Part shown: piece after piece, positions 8,290 through 19,053 of the stretch
Layout: each line of letters begins with the position of its first letter
Position numbering within the stretch: the first letter of the stretch is position 1
Source: CAWAYH01 sp963786195
Lineage (GTDB): Bacteria > Acidobacteriota > Vicinamibacteria > Vicinamibacterales > 2-12-FULL-66-21
Length of the DNA stretch: 64,000 bases
Direction of reading: 5' to 3'
Assembly: GCA_963786195.1 (NCBI GenBank)
Contig: CAWAYH010000002.1
Location: 372,001-436,000 of the forward strand
Translations under genes and position numbers: made by a program
Notes under the pieces: model-generated
Seen by the model: only the letters and a program-made list of their open reading frames with translations
The model's database searches: none
Told to the model about the DNA's origin: nothing

Positions 8290-10143
8290 GTGTTTCCGGA
8301 CGTGAAACCCGCGGCCCCCGTAGACGACGAGCTGCCGCACATCCTCGAGCGCTACTGGGGCTACAGCTCGTTCCGTCCGCTCCAGCGCGAAGCGATGGGC
8401 GCGATCCTCTCCGATCGCGACTCCCTCGTCGTCCTGCCGACCGGCGGCGGGAAGTCGTTGTGCTTTCAGGCGCCCGCGCTCGCGCGGCCCGGTCTGGGCC
8501 TCGTGGTCTCGCCGCTCATCTCGCTGATGAAGGATCAGGTCGACACCCTGGTCAGCAACGGCGTGCCGGCGGCGCTCTTCAACAGCACGCTCGGTCCCGA
8601 ATCAAAAGGCCGACGTTGCCGCTGGTCTGCGCGCGGGTCGATTTCGGCTGCTCTACGTCTCGCCGGAGCGGTTGGCCGGCGAGGGCAGCGAGTCGTTCCT
8701 GGCGCTGCTCTCGCAGTGCCGCGTCGGTTTCATCGCCGTGGACGAGGCGCACTGCATCAGCCAGTGGGGCCACGATTTCCGGCCGGAGTATCGCCAGCTC
8801 GGGAACCTCCGCACGAAGTTTCAGGACATCAGCCTGCACGCCTACACCGCGACCGCGACCGCGCGGGTACGCCGCGACATCGTCGTGCAGCTCGGGCTGA
8901 AGAATCCGGTCGAGCTCGTCGGATCGTTCGATCGACCCAATCTGGTGTATCGCGTGCTGGCGCGCTCCGGTCTGAAACGCCAGCTCCTCGACGTGCTCGA
9001 GCGTCATCGCGGCCAGGCGGGCATCGTCTACTGCACGTCACGCCGCGAGGTCGACGCGCTGGCCGCGTGGCTGACTGAAATCGGTGTGCGGGCGAGGCCG
9101 TATCACGCCGGCCTCGCAGACGAGGAACGAAGCCGCAACCAGGACGCGTTCCTCGACGAGCACGCGGACGTCGTCGTGGCGACGGTGGCGTTCGGCATGG
9201 GGATCGATCGATCGGACGTGCGGTTCGTCGTGCACGCCGGCGCGCCGCAGTCGCTCGAGCACTACCAGCAGGAGTCCGGACGCGCGGGACGCGACGGGCT
9301 CGAGGCCGAGTGCCTGTTGATTTACTCGGCGGCGGACTTCTTGAAGTGGCGCGTGATGCTCGAGCGGAACGGCGAGCTGACCGACTGCGCGGCGGACGCT
9401 GCTCCGGGACATGGAGCGCTACGCGGCGAGCGTCGGCTGCCGGCACCGGCGGCTGATCGGGTACTTCGGCGAAGAGTACGAGCGCGACGACTGCGGCGCC
9501 TGCGACTACTGCCTCGAGGAGCTCGAGGCCGTGCCGGACGCGTCCGTCCTCGCGCGCAAGATCCTGTCGTGCGTCGCGCGGGTCGGGCAGCGCTTCGGCG
9601 CCGCGCACGTGACAAACGTGCTGCGCGGCAGCGACACGGACCAGGTCGCGGCGCGCGGTCACCATCAGCTGAGCACGTTCGGACTGCTGAAGGACGCCAG
9701 CGTGCCGGAAGTCAGGGGCTACATCGAACAGCTGACGGCCCACGGACTGTTGCGTCAGACGGACGAGCGAGTTCCCGGTGCTCGAGCTGACCGACGCCGG
9801 AGTCCGGCTGCTGAAGGACGCCGCGAGCGAACCGGAGCTTTCGCTGGCGCGTCAGCGCAAGCCGACGCGCGATCGGCTGCCTCGCCGCGCACGGGTCGAA
9901 GCCGAGACGTGGGAGGGTGTCGATCGCGATCTGTTCGAGCGGCTGCGCGCGCTGCGCCTCGAGATCGCGCGGTCGCGCGGCGTGCCGCCCTACGTGATCT
10001 TCCACGACACGACGCTGCGCGACATGGCACGGCTCAAGCCGACGTCAGTCGATGCGCTTCGATCGGTCTACGGCGTCGGCGAGCGCAAGGCCGGTGATCT
10101 CGGCGAGATGTTCCTCGCCGAGATCCGAGCGGCGCTGGGTTAG
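8290..10143 (+). CDS. recQ: ATP-dependent DNA helicase RecQ (several frameshifts)
   Basis: GTG start at 8290. Domains in order: helicase core with Walker A (LPTGGGKSLCFQ), DEAH box (VDEAHCISQWGHDFRPEY), motif III-like HAYTATATARVR, motif V/VI VAFGMGIDRSDVRFVVHAG and QESGRAGRDG. Next comes an RQC zinc site (CRHRR...EYERDDCGACDYC) and winged helix, then a C-terminal HRDC domain (DLFERLRALRLEIARSRGVPPYVIFHD...VYGVGERKAGDLG). Frame breaks lie near 8605 (extra G), 9390 (extra T; corrected text DARRTLLRDMERY) and 9767 (extra G; corrected text DDEFPVLELTDAG). The corrected length is about 615 residues, normal for RecQ. It unwinds 3'-5' in recombination and fork repair. Confidence 0.9.
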
Positions 10144-10185
10144 GCCGATCCAGTTTCGTTCAGCTGCTTGCGGTACACTTCCACG

Positions 10186-11606
10186 ATGCGTGTGCGACTT
10201 CCACTGCTGGCCATCCCACTGCTCGTCACGGCGCTGAGCGCGGCGGATCCGAAGCCCGAAGAAACGTGGCCAGGATTTCGCGGCCACGACATGAGCGGCG
10301 TCGCGCCAGGCTGGCAGCGTGCCGGAGCGGTGGACGAGCGACCGACAACGTGCGCTGGAAGGTGGCGATTCCCGGCCAGGGCTGGTCGTCGCCGATCGTG
10401 TGGGGCGACACGCTCTTCGTGACGTCCGGCATCAGCGGCAAACCGTTCAAGCAGCCGACGCCAGGGCTCTACGGCAACGACTACATCGCCGAGCTGCGCG
10501 CGCAGGGTCTTTCCGGACGAGGAAGTCATGCGCCGCGTGCGCGCGCGCGACAACGAAACGCCCGACGAGTCCGACGAGATCCGCTACATGGTCTACGCGC
10601 TCGACGCGAAGACCGGCGACATCAAGTGGGAGCGGAGGCCTACCGCGGCAAGCCGTCCGGCGGCCGGCATCGCAAGAACACTTACGCCTCGGAGACGCCG
10701 TTCACCGACGGCGAACGGCTCTACGCGTCGTTCGGCCAGAACGTCGGCCTCTTCTGCTACTCGCTCGACGGCAAGCTGCTGTGGAAGAAGCAGTGGCCGC
10801 CGCAGCCGATCTACCTCGACTTCGGTACCGCGTCGTCGCCGATCGGTCCACGACGGCCGCGTCTACGTGCTGCACGACAGCGAGGCCGAGTCGTACATCG
10901 CGGCGCTCGACGCGAAGACCGGCAACGAAATCTGGCGCACGCCACGGCCCCGGACCGGCCTTCCTCGCATCGTCCTGGACGACGCCGTTCGTGTGGACGA
11001 ACAGCGCGCGGACCGAGATCGTCACGACCGGACATGGCCAGATCCTGTCGTACGGCCTCGACGGCAAGGAACTGTGGCAGCTCACCGGCATGTCGATGCC
11101 GACCGCGTCGCCGATCTCGTGGAACGGACGTGCTCTACGTCGGCACCGGATCGCAGGGCGACGCGAATCGTCCGTTTCTCGCGATCAAGCCCGGCGCCAC
11201 CGGCGACATCACGCTGGCCGCCGAGCCGACCAGCAACGAGTTCGTCGTCTGGCGCCATCCCCGCGCGTCGGGCTACACGCCGTCCGCGCTCGTCCACGAC
11301 GGCCGCGCCTATCTCGTCCACGACACCGGCATCATGACCGTGCTCGACGCGAAGACCGGCAAGGAGATCTACAAGGCCCGGGTCGGCGGAGGCGGCCACA
11401 CGTTCTCGGCCTCGCCGGTCGCGGCCGGCGGCCGCCTCTTCCTGCTGACCGAAGAAGGCGTCACGTTCGTGCTGGACGGCGGTGACGCGTACAAGGAAAT
11501 CGCCAGGAACGATCTCGGCGAGATGTCGCTCGCGTCGCCCGCCATCGCCGCGGGTGCGATCTACATCAGGACCGAATCGAAGCTCTACAAGATTGGCGGG
11601 AATTAG
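10186..11606 (+). CDS. Exported PQQ-like beta-propeller protein (frameshifted)
   Basis: Start ATG 10186 with signal peptide MRVRLPLLAIPLLVTALSAA. The frame changes repeatedly between 10310 and 11140. Joined, the protein carries repeated blades such as WSSPIVWGDTLFVTSGI, YALDAKTGDIKWE, ASSPIVHDGRVYVLHDS and AALDAKTGNEIWRTPRP. The last 150 residues are intact. Length is about 470 residues. It resembles BamB-like PQQ-binding-like proteins that are abundant in Acidobacteriota and Planctomycetota. There is no haem motif or clear catalytic Asp set, so a dehydrogenase role is unproven. A paralogue lies at 19824-21249. Confidence 0.75.
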
Positions 11607-11702
11607 GTCCGGGGCATCCAGCACGCGACCACCGCCACCACCGCAGCCGCAGCGTCACCGCCAGGTAGGTCAACGGATCCATGCAGGGTAGGATCCTCAC
11701 AG

Positions 11703-13548
11703 ATGGACAAGGCCCTGGACGCTCAGGCTGACGCCTTCGCGCAGCTGCTGGCGCTGTCGCCGGGCGAGCCCGATCGCGCGTTCCGTCAGGCGGCGCAACT
11801 GGCCGAGGGCCTGTTCCCGCATCAGATTGAAGGCGTCGCGTTTCTCCTGGGCCGCAGGCGTGCGATCCTCGCCGACGACATGGGGCTCGGGAAAACGCGC
11901 CAGGCGATCGTCGCGTTGCGTCATGTCGCGCCCGACGGCCCATATCTGGTCGTGAGTCCCGCGTCCGTGAAGCGAAACTGGGCGCGCGAGATACTTATCG
12001 CCGCGCCAGAGACCTCGGTCCAGGTCATCGAGCGTGGCGCGACGTCCGCGGAAAACCAGGACTGGATCGTCGTCAACTACGACATCCTGGCGAAGCACAT
12101 CGACGCGCTCGGACGGATCGCCCTGGGCGGGCCTCGTCTTCGACGAGGCGCACTACCTGAAGAACCACCGGAGCGCGCGCAGCCGCCTGGCCGTCCAGCT
12201 GGCCGACCGCGCGAAGTCGCGTCTCGGTCACGATCCGGCCGTGTACCTGCTGACGGGGACGCCGCTCACGAACCGTCCGCGCGACCTCTTCGTGCTGCTG
12301 CAGATCGTCGGCCATCCGCTGGGGCGCAGCTTCCTGTCCTTCGCGAAGCGCTACTGCGCGGCCGAGAAGAACGAGTACGGCTGGCAGACCCGCGGCGCCT
12401 CGAACATCGAGGAGCTGACGGTGCAGCTCCACGGCGTCATGCTGCGGCGGTCCAAGGATCACGTGCTGGCCCTTCCGCCGAAGATCCGGACGTGGTTGCC
12501 GGTCGAAGTCCCGAAAGGCACTGGCGTTCGTGACATGAGGAAGGTCGTCGATCTGCTGATCAGCGAGGAACGCGTGGCGCCGGGATCGACGATCAGCCAG
12601 AGCCGTCTTCGCGGGCGGTTGCTGCAGGCCGTCACGAAGGCACGTCAGGCGGTCGCGGCGGCCAAGTTGAGCGCGACCATCGACTTTGCCACCGGTGCCA
12701 TCGACCAGGGAGAGAAAGTCATCGTCTTTACGTGTTTCGAGGAGCCGATCAACCAGCTGTCGGGTCACTTCGGACGCTCGGCGGTCGTCGTCACCGGCGC
12801 AACGCCTGCCGAGAAGCGTCAGGGGCTCGTGGATCGATTTCAGCAGGACGACAGCATCAGGGTTTACCTTGCGAACATCATCGCAGGCGGCATCGGCACG
12901 AACCTGACGGCGGCGACGCAAGTGGTGTTCAACGATCTGGACTGGGTGCCGGCGAACCACTGGCAGGCGGAGGATCGTGCCTATCGCATCGGCCAGACGA
13001 GGACGGTCAACGTCACCTACATGGTGGCGGGCAACACGATAGACGACTTCGTCCAGACCGTGCTCGAGAAGAAAGCCACGCTCATCTCGGCCGTCGTCGA
13101 CGGCAAGGCGCTCGCGCCGGACGCGTCGCGCGATGTGCTCGATGAGCTGCGGCACACGGTTCGCGCGCTGTCGTCAGGCCTGGCGGAGACGCCCGCGGGA
13201 ATCGATGGCGACGCGCTCGTCGACCGGCTGCTTCGTCAGGCGCGGGATGAGATGGCCGCGAGTGTAGCGGGCGCATCCGGCGCGGCGGTGCGTACGCCTG
13301 AGGAGATGGAAGCGCTCAGACGCGCGGTCGACGCGCTGGCGAAGGCGCTGTCAGCTCCCCCGGTCGAGCGATTTCGATACGCGAGTGCCTCGCACCCGGG
13401 CGTCGAGTACCAGATCACCGTCGACGGCGCCGACGTGATGTGCACCTGTCCCGGCTTCGAGTACCGCGGCCAGTGCCGCCACTCGCGCGATATCAAGGCG
13501 GCGCTGGCCGTCGGCAAGCCCGCTCCCGCCGGCTATCGACCAGCCTAG
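11703..13548 (+). CDS. Compact SNF2-family helicase with C-terminal SWIM zinc finger (frameshifted)
   Basis: The N-terminus opens with a DExx helicase core: LFPHQIEGVAFLLGRRRAIL, Walker A ADDMGLGKTRQAI, SPASVKRNW, DEAH box LVFDEAHYLKN and LLTGTPLTNRP. The second RecA lobe has VIVFTCFEEPI, IIAGGIGTNLTAA and the SNF2 hallmark HWQAEDRAYRIGQTR. The C-terminus has a SWIM finger (CTCPGFEYRGQCRHSRDIKAAL, a CxC...CxH pattern). One extra G near 12128 breaks the frame just before the DEAH box. Corrected length is about 615 residues. The architecture recalls SMARCAL1/ZRANB3-like annealing helicases, possibly acting at stalled forks. This is inference from domains only. Confidence 0.85.
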
Positions 13549-13550
13549 AA

Positions 13551-13606
13551 AAAGAAAAAGGGACGACTGTGTCCCTTTTTCCCTTTTCCCTTTTCCCTTT
13601 TCCCTT
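13551..13606. terminator. Bidirectional terminator-like hairpin with CCCTTTT array
   Basis: An 11-bp stem, GAAAAAGGGAC (13554-13564) pairing with GTCCCTTTTTC (13571-13581), has a 6-nt loop. A run of CCCTTTT units follows to 13606. It lies exactly between the convergent ends of the SNF2 gene (13548) and the M28 gene (13608). The A-rich left side and T-rich right side suit termination in both directions. Confidence 0.6.
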
Positions 13607-13607
13607 G

Positions 13608-15237
13608 TTATTGCCCCCCTCGTCCTCCCCCGCGGCCCTGCGGCAGCGGCGGCATCTTGTCTGCGGGGAAGCGCGGCAGCATCTCGTCGCGCATCGCGAG
13701 GTGATAGAGCACCGAGGCGATCGTGATGGCCGACTGCTTGACGTCCTGCTCGATGACGCGCTCGTAGGTGTCCAGGTTCGTGTGATGGGTGTGCGAGCTG
13801 TATTCGATCGGATCCTGCCCGAAGCCGATCCCCGTCAGGCCGACGTTGTTGAACGACGTGCTGTCGGTGCCGCCGATGCTCCGGCTGGTCGACGCTGACG
13901 CGCCGAAGACGCCGAAGTCCTCGAAGGGCTTCAGGATCTCGCGAACGATCCGCCGCGGCCTCAGGCGGACCGAAGACGCCGGCGCCACGCGCGCGCCCGG
14001 TGCCCGAATCGATGTTGAGGTACGCCATCAGCTTGCTGAACTCCGGCTTCGGGTCTCGAACGAACCGAAGTGCTCCTTCACGTACGCCTGCGAACCGAGC
14101 ATCCCCTGTTCCTCGCCGCTCCACAGCGCGACGCGAATCGTCCGGCGCGGCTTGACGCCGATCGCCTGCAGGATGCGCGCGGCTTCCATCATGACGGCGC
14201 AGCCGATCGCGTTGTCCGTCGCGCCGGTCGCCGAATGCCACGAGTCGAGATGTCCGCCGAGCATCACGACTTCGTCTTTCTTGTCGGTGCCGGCGATTTC
14301 CGCGATCGCGTTGTAGGCGGTCGTCCCCTCCGGGATAGAGCTTGTTGACGATGTTGAACTGGAGCTCGACGGGCGTGCCATCCTCGAGGATGCGCGCGAT
14401 CCGGCCGTAGTCCTCGTTGCGCATGACGACGGTCGGCACGGCCTTGGCCATGTCGTAGCTGCGATTCTGAAAGGCGATGATCTGACCGTGCTCGCGCGCC
14501 GCGTCGTTGATGCGGAGCCTGGCGCCGCTCGCCACCAGGAAGTCACTGATGCGCTGCGTGACGTCGTTGGCCGCCATCGCGCCTTCGCGCGGGGCGGGCT
14601 GATCGCCACGGCCGCCGCGCCCCTCACCGCGTCCGCCGCGGCCCTGACCGGGCGGCGCGTTCGGATCGTACTGTTGCTTGACCTGTTCGTCCGCCCGGCG
14701 CTTCGCGGGCGGGGTGATGTTCACCGGCACCACGCGCCATTTCCCGACCAGAACGATCGCGTTCTGCACTTCTGGTTTGATGCTCTCGAGGTACTTCTCG
14801 AGCTCGGCGCCCGTCGGCTGATCGGGTGGAATCAGGTTGAACGCCTTGGCGGTCACTGTCCCGTTCGTGCCCGGCGTCCACGCCAGGACCTCGAATTCGA
14901 GCTTGTCCTTGACGGGCGAGGTGATGGCGCCCGACGCGAAGTCGTTCGTCCAGCCCGGCTTGCCCCAGGCCCACGGCTCCATGCGGCCGGTGGTGAAGCC
15001 CCAGGTCTGCATTTCCTTGATCGCCCACTCGCCGGCCGCCTTGAGGCTTGGCGAACCGGTGACCCGCGGTCCATAGACGTCGGTCAGGAAGTGCAGGGTG
15101 CGCATGATCTTCGAATTGTTCATGCCTTCCTGACGGATCTTCGCGTTGATTTCCGCGTCGATGCGTTCCTCGGCGGCAAAGGGCGGCGCCGCCAGCACTG
15201 TCAGCCCGACCGCGAGCGCGAGCGTTCTGTGTTTCAT
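13608..15237 (-). CDS. Exported M28-family metallopeptidase, carboxypeptidase Q-like (frameshifted)
   Basis: Signal peptide MKHRTLALAVGLTVLAAPPFAA. The long N-terminal part (HFLTDVYGPRVTGSP, PWAWGKPGWTNDF, PA-like insert) is intact to about 14340. Extra bases then break the frame near 14335, 14050 and 13970. Metal ligands are visible across frames: GGHLDSWH, GATDNAIG, WSGEEQG, NIDSGTG and HTHHTNLDTYE. It has a Gly/Arg-rich linker (GQGRGGRGEGRGGRG). Corrected length is about 540 residues. It should be a periplasmic or secreted dipeptidase or exopeptidase. It is divergent from the Tat/GMC pair at 15299. Confidence 0.8.
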
Positions 15238-15280
15238 GAAGACTCCTGGAAAACGAATGGGGGATTATACTCTGCCCGGG

Positions 15281-15297
15281 AAAAGGTGCCTGGCCAC
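15281..15297 (+). repeat. REP1 half-unit, copy 2
   Basis: AAAAGGTGCCTGGCCAC is the REP1 half-unit, with one change from the 511-527 copy. It ends 1 nt before the ATG at 15299, so it occupies the ribosome-binding position of the next gene. No other Shine-Dalgarno-like sequence is evident there. Confidence 0.6.
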
Positions 15298-15298
15298 T

Positions 15299-15860
15299 AT
15301 GAAGAAGCAGAGTCGACGGTCGGCGCTGAAGGCGCTCGGCGCGCTGGCGGCAGCGCCGGCGGGGCTGACCGCCGGCCCGCGCCAGCAGGGCGCGCCGCCG
15401 GCGCTTGACGCCAATACGCTCAACGCCATCGCGGAGGCGGTACTGCCCGATGAGATGGGCGCCGCAGCGCGAGACGCGGTCGTGACGCGGTTTCTGCAGT
15501 GGCTGCGCGGCTATCGCGAGGGCGCGGACACCGATCACGGGTACGGCTTCACGCGTCTCCGCAAGCTGGGACCCTCGCCGGCTGCGCGCTATCCGGCACA
15601 ACTCGCCGCGCTCGACGCGGCGGCCGGCCAACGGTTCCACACGCTGTCGATCGACAGACGTCGCGCCGTGATCGCGCAGGCGCTGACGGAAGCCAAGGTC
15701 GAGCGCCTGCCAGGCCGGCCGTCGGGCGCTCACATCGCCGCGGACCTGATGGCGTTCTACTTCAACTCCGCCGCCGCCGTTCGATCTCTGCTACCGCGCC
15801 GCCGATCGGCCGGGACAGTTGCCGCGGCCTCGCGGATCCGAGAACGCCGAGCCACGGTGA
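15299..15860 (+). CDS. Gluconate 2-dehydrogenase subunit 3-like protein (frameshifted at 3' end)
   Basis: MKKQSRRSALKALGALAAAPAGL is a twin-arginine signal. The conserved part LDANTLNAIAEAVLPDEMG...FLQWLRGYREGAD matches the gluconate 2-dehydrogenase subunit 3 family, small Tat-exported partners of GMC flavoproteins. Near 15780 the frame shifts; the corrected text runs FYFNSAAAFDLCYRAAIGRDSCRGL and then SENAEPR to TGA 15858-15860, about 187 residues. The GMC gene starts 18 nt later. It probably carries the flavoprotein through the Tat pathway as a complex. No cytochrome subunit is next to it. Confidence 0.78.
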
Positions 15861-15877
15861 CCCGCTGAGAGCTGATC

Positions 15878-17453
15878 ATGCCCACCCACGAATCGGACGT
15901 CTGCATCATCGGCGGCGGCATCAGCGCGGCCATGCTCGCCGAGAAGCTGTTCGAGCTGAAGCCCGGCTCTCGCGATCACCATCGTCGAAGCCGGCGCGAG
16001 GATCTTCGACTTCGAGAACCGCATGCAGTACCGCCAGCGGATGCTCGACTACGGCGAGAACGCCTGGCCGGAGGACTTCATCGACGACCAGGCCGGCGCC
16101 GGCATCATCTCGCGGACGATGGCGGTTGGCGGATAGCGCGCTGCACTGGGGCGGCGTGACCAACCGGTTCTCGGAAGAAGATCTGACGCTGCAGTCGCGC
16201 TACGGCCTGGCGATCGACTGGCCGCTCACGTGGACCGAGCTCGAGACGTCATTACTGCGAGGCCGAGCGCCGTCCTGGGCGTGTCCGGCGAAGCCGGGCC
16301 CGCTGCCGGAGGACCGCCGGTCCGAGCCGTACCCGATGGCGCCGATGCCGCTCTCGTACAACCTGCGGTCGCTGAAGGCGTGGGCGGAGAAGAGCGGCAT
16401 CCCGTTCTGGGGCACGCCGCAGGCGAAGAACACGCGGCCCTACGACGGGCGGTCGGTCTGCCTGCGCTGCAACACCTGCGAGATCTGCCCGACCGGCGCG
16501 CGATACTCGCCGGACTTCACGTTCAAGCAGCTCCTCGCGGCGAAGAAGATCGTGCTGCACGACCGGACGCTCGTCCGCCGGCTGCGACTCGATCCAGCGG
16601 GCAAGCGCATCGTGGCCGCGGACGCCGTGTCGCGGGCGCGAAGCGGAGAGACGATCGACTACCGCGCGAGGACGTTCGTCCTGGCGTCGGGCTACTGCTG
16701 GACGCCGCATCTGCTGCTCGCGTCATCCCCACACGGGCTCGCGAACAGCTCGGGACTGGTCGGGAAGTACATGACCGGCCATGCGTTCGTCGGCCGCGCA
16801 GGTCGAGCTCGACGCGAAGCTCTATCCGGGGATGAACGAGCAGCACAGCCTCATCTCGCGACAGTTCTTCCGCTGCGCGGACGGACGCGCCCTACGTCCG
16901 ACACGATCTGCGCGTCTGGGAGAGTGCCGCCGGGACGCGATCCGCGGTTGAAGGACGCGGCCGGCGAGCTGCTGTTCGGCGACGCGCTGCTGGAGGACTG
17001 GCGATCGCGGACCGTGCGCGGCGCAGCACGCGTCCGCGCCTACTACGACGTCCATCCGGCGCCGGACAGCGCGCTGACGCTCGATCCGTCGAAGAAGAAC
17101 GCTTGGGGCGATCCGCTGCCGGCGATCCGCCACGTCGCTCGACGAGCCGACGCGCGCCCGCGCCGCCGCGACGAAGCGCGCACATCCTCGGCGTCTTCGA
17201 GCAGCTCGCGCAGCGCGAACAACGGCCGGATTCTCGAGTACGAGCGAAGGCGAGCTATCTCGATCATCCCGCCGGCGGTTGCCGGATGGGCACCGATCCC
17301 GCGACCAGCGTCTGCGACAGCTACGGCCGCACGCACGACCACGAGAACCTGTTCGTCGTCGGATCGCCGACGCTGCCGACCGGCGGATGCACGAACGGCA
17401 CGCTGACGTTTGTGGCGCTGACGCTGCGGTCGGCGACGCAGATCGCGGGCTGA
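15878..17453 (+). CDS. GMC-family oxidoreductase (FAD), several frameshifts
   Basis: ATG 15878. The FAD-binding motif DVCIIGGGISAAMLAEKL is near the N-terminus. Joined frames give TIVEAGARIFDFENR, SALHWGGVTNRFSEEDL, NTCEICPTGARYSPDFTFKQLL, FVLASGYCWTPHLLLASS and the C-terminal LDHPAGGCRMGTDP...DHENLFVVGSPTLPTGGCTNGTLTFVALTLR. Frame changes lie near 15967, 16130, 16255, 16790, 16890 and 17150. Corrected length is about 525 residues. It should oxidise a sugar, sugar acid or alcohol in the periplasm with the Tat-exported small subunit upstream. It has no own signal sequence, which fits a hitch-hiker on that subunit. Confidence 0.8.
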
Positions 17454-17470
17454 CACTGTAAACTGAATTC

Positions 17471-18294
17471 ATGCGCCATCGAGCTCGTCCTCTTGGCTCG
17501 GCCGCCCTCGTCATCGCCGCGTGCGCGATGGGCACGCCGTCTGCCTCGACGGCCCAGCGGGCCCAGGCCCAGAGCACCGCGCCCGTCTCCGGCTATCGTG
17601 TCGTGAAAATCTACCCGCACGATCCGCGTGCCTTCACGCAGGGACTCCAGTACGTGGACGGCATGCTGTACGAGGGAACCGGCCAGTTCGGGCAGTCCAG
17701 CTTGCGCAGGGTGCGACTCGAGAACGGCGAGGTGCTGCAGAACCAGCCGCTCGACGCCAAGTACTTCGGCGAGGGCATCACGGTCTTTGGCGACACGATC
17801 GTGCAGCTGACCTGGAAGTCCGAAATCGGGTTCGTCTACGACCGCAAGACCTTCAAGCAGCTCAAGACGTTTACGTATCCCGGCGAGGGCTGGGGGCTGA
17901 CGCACGACGGCAAGCGGCTCATCATGAGCGACGGCTCTCAGGCGGGCGTGCTGCGGTTCCTCGATCCGGCCACGTTGAAGGAAACGGGACGGATCACCGT
18001 TCGCGACGGCGGGGCCCCAGTGGCGAATCTGAACGAGCTCGAGTACGTGCGCGGCGAGATCTACGCCAACGTGTGGACCACGCACCGGGTCGCGCGGATC
18101 TCACCGAAGACCGGACAGGTGACGGGCTGGATCGATTTGACGGGACTGCTCGATCCCCGCGACGCCGCAGGCGTTGATGTCCTCAACGGGATCGCTTACG
18201 ACGCCGCGGGAGATCGACTGTTCGTGACGGGCAAATACTGGCCGAAGCTGTTCGAGATTCAGATCGTCGCACGACGAAGAGCGCGGGACTTTAG
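17471..18294 (+). CDS. Glutaminyl-peptide cyclotransferase (propeller type)
   Basis: The signal region MRHRARPLGSAALVIAACAMG is followed by GYRVVKIYPHDPRAFTQGLQY, the hallmark of plant/bacterial-type glutaminyl cyclases. Further blades: LYEGTGQFGQSSLRRV, FGEGITVFGDTIVQLTW, GWGLTHDGKRLIMSDGS, LNELEYVRGEIYANVW, LNGIAYDAAGDRLFVTGKYWPKLFEI. It forms N-terminal pyroglutamate on exported proteins. After FEIQIV the present frame has no stop and runs into repeat copy B, antisense to the next gene. The family normally ends here, so I end it at TAG 18292-18294, reached after a one-base correction. Confidence 0.85.
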
Positions 18295-18297
18295 TCA

Positions 18298-18417
18298 TCC
18301 GAGGGGCTTCGCCCCTCGGACTCCCCGACACGCTCTCTCGCGCGCCGCTTCGCCGGCGCGCTCCGGTCGCGTGGCTCGCTCGCGATGCTCGCTCGCACCG
18401 TGGAACGAGCGGCAGGT
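18298..18417 (-). repeat. Dispersed ~120-bp element, copy B (inverted)
   Basis: Reverse-strand copy with all parts: hairpin CCGAGGGGC/GCCCCTCGG at the left, then CACGCTCTCTCGCGCGCC, the GCGCGCCG/CGGCGCGC stem, GTGGCTCGCTCGCGATGC and GTGGAACGAGCGGCAGG. It fills the gap between the convergent glutaminyl cyclase and peroxiredoxin genes. Confidence 0.9.
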
Positions 18418-18428
18418 CCCTTCGGTCC

Positions 18429-18962
18429 TTATCGCGCGGGAACGCCCAGCTCGCCCAGCTTCGCAATCATGTCTTCCGCGGACGTCGCCGGCTTCACAGC
18501 CTTGTCGATTGCCTGGATCCTGCCGTCCGCGCCGATGTAGAAGGTCCACCGGTTGGCAAATCCCCGCTGGCTGAGCACCCCGTAGGCCTGCGCGGTCGCC
18601 TTGGTCGGATCGCTCAACAACGGAAAGTCCGCCTTCTCGGATTCGGCGAACTTCGTGTTCTCTTCGACCGGATCCACGCTGGCCATGAAGTAGGCCACCT
18701 TGTATTTGCGGATCTTGTCGCCGTTCTGCGCGAGCGACTTGCACTCGATGGTGCATCCGCTCGTGAAGGCCTTCGGGTACCAGGCCACGACCACCGCCTG
18801 CTTGCCCTTGAAATCGGAGAGCTTGTAGGTCTTGCCGTCCGATGCCTGCAGGCTGAAATCCGGGGCCGGATCACCAACTTTCAGTTCGGACGCCGGCGTC
18901 TGTGCATTCATTCCAGTAGCCATTGTCAGCACCGCCGCGAGAATCACCGCGTTACGCATCAA
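18429..18962 (-). CDS. Exported peroxiredoxin (AhpC/TSA, BCP-like)
   Basis: 177 residues with a signal peptide (MMRNAVILAAVLTMATGMNAQ). The thioredoxin-fold domain has GDPAPDFSLQASDGKTYKLSDFKGK, and the peroxidatic cysteine lies in AFTSGCTIEC, with a nearby second Cys. Family text FPLLSDPTKATAQAYGV and ANRWTFYIGADGRI follows. It reduces peroxides in the periplasm and would need a thiol donor there. Intact frame. Repeat copy B abuts its 3' end. Confidence 0.88.
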   Translation of the reverse strand: MMRNAVILAAVLTMATGMNAQTPASELKVGDPAPDFSLQASDGKTYKLSDFKGKQAVVVAWYPKAFTSGCTIECKSLAQNGDKIRKYKVAYFMASVDPVEENTKFAESEKADFPLLSDPTKATAQAYGVLSQRGFANRWTFYIGADGRIQAIDKAVKPATSAEDMIAKLGELGVPAR

Positions 18963-19053
18963 CTCCTCCGTGCCGTAGCATCTTAGCCCACGGCTACGGC
19001 GTTGGACGCGCCCCGGACACCCGGGGGTTCAAAGGCGTTATCATGAACTCATC

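Noticed and set aside
15499..17406. A 635-codon open frame spanning two genes
   Set aside because: It starts out of frame in the small-subunit gene, crosses into the GMC gene in wrong frames and reads as family sequence only in patches. It is an artefact of high GC and frame shifts, not one fusion protein.
18294..18574. C-terminal 90-residue extension of the glutaminyl cyclase
   Set aside because: It is translated from repeat copy B and from antisense of the peroxiredoxin gene, so a lost stop is more likely than a real domain.
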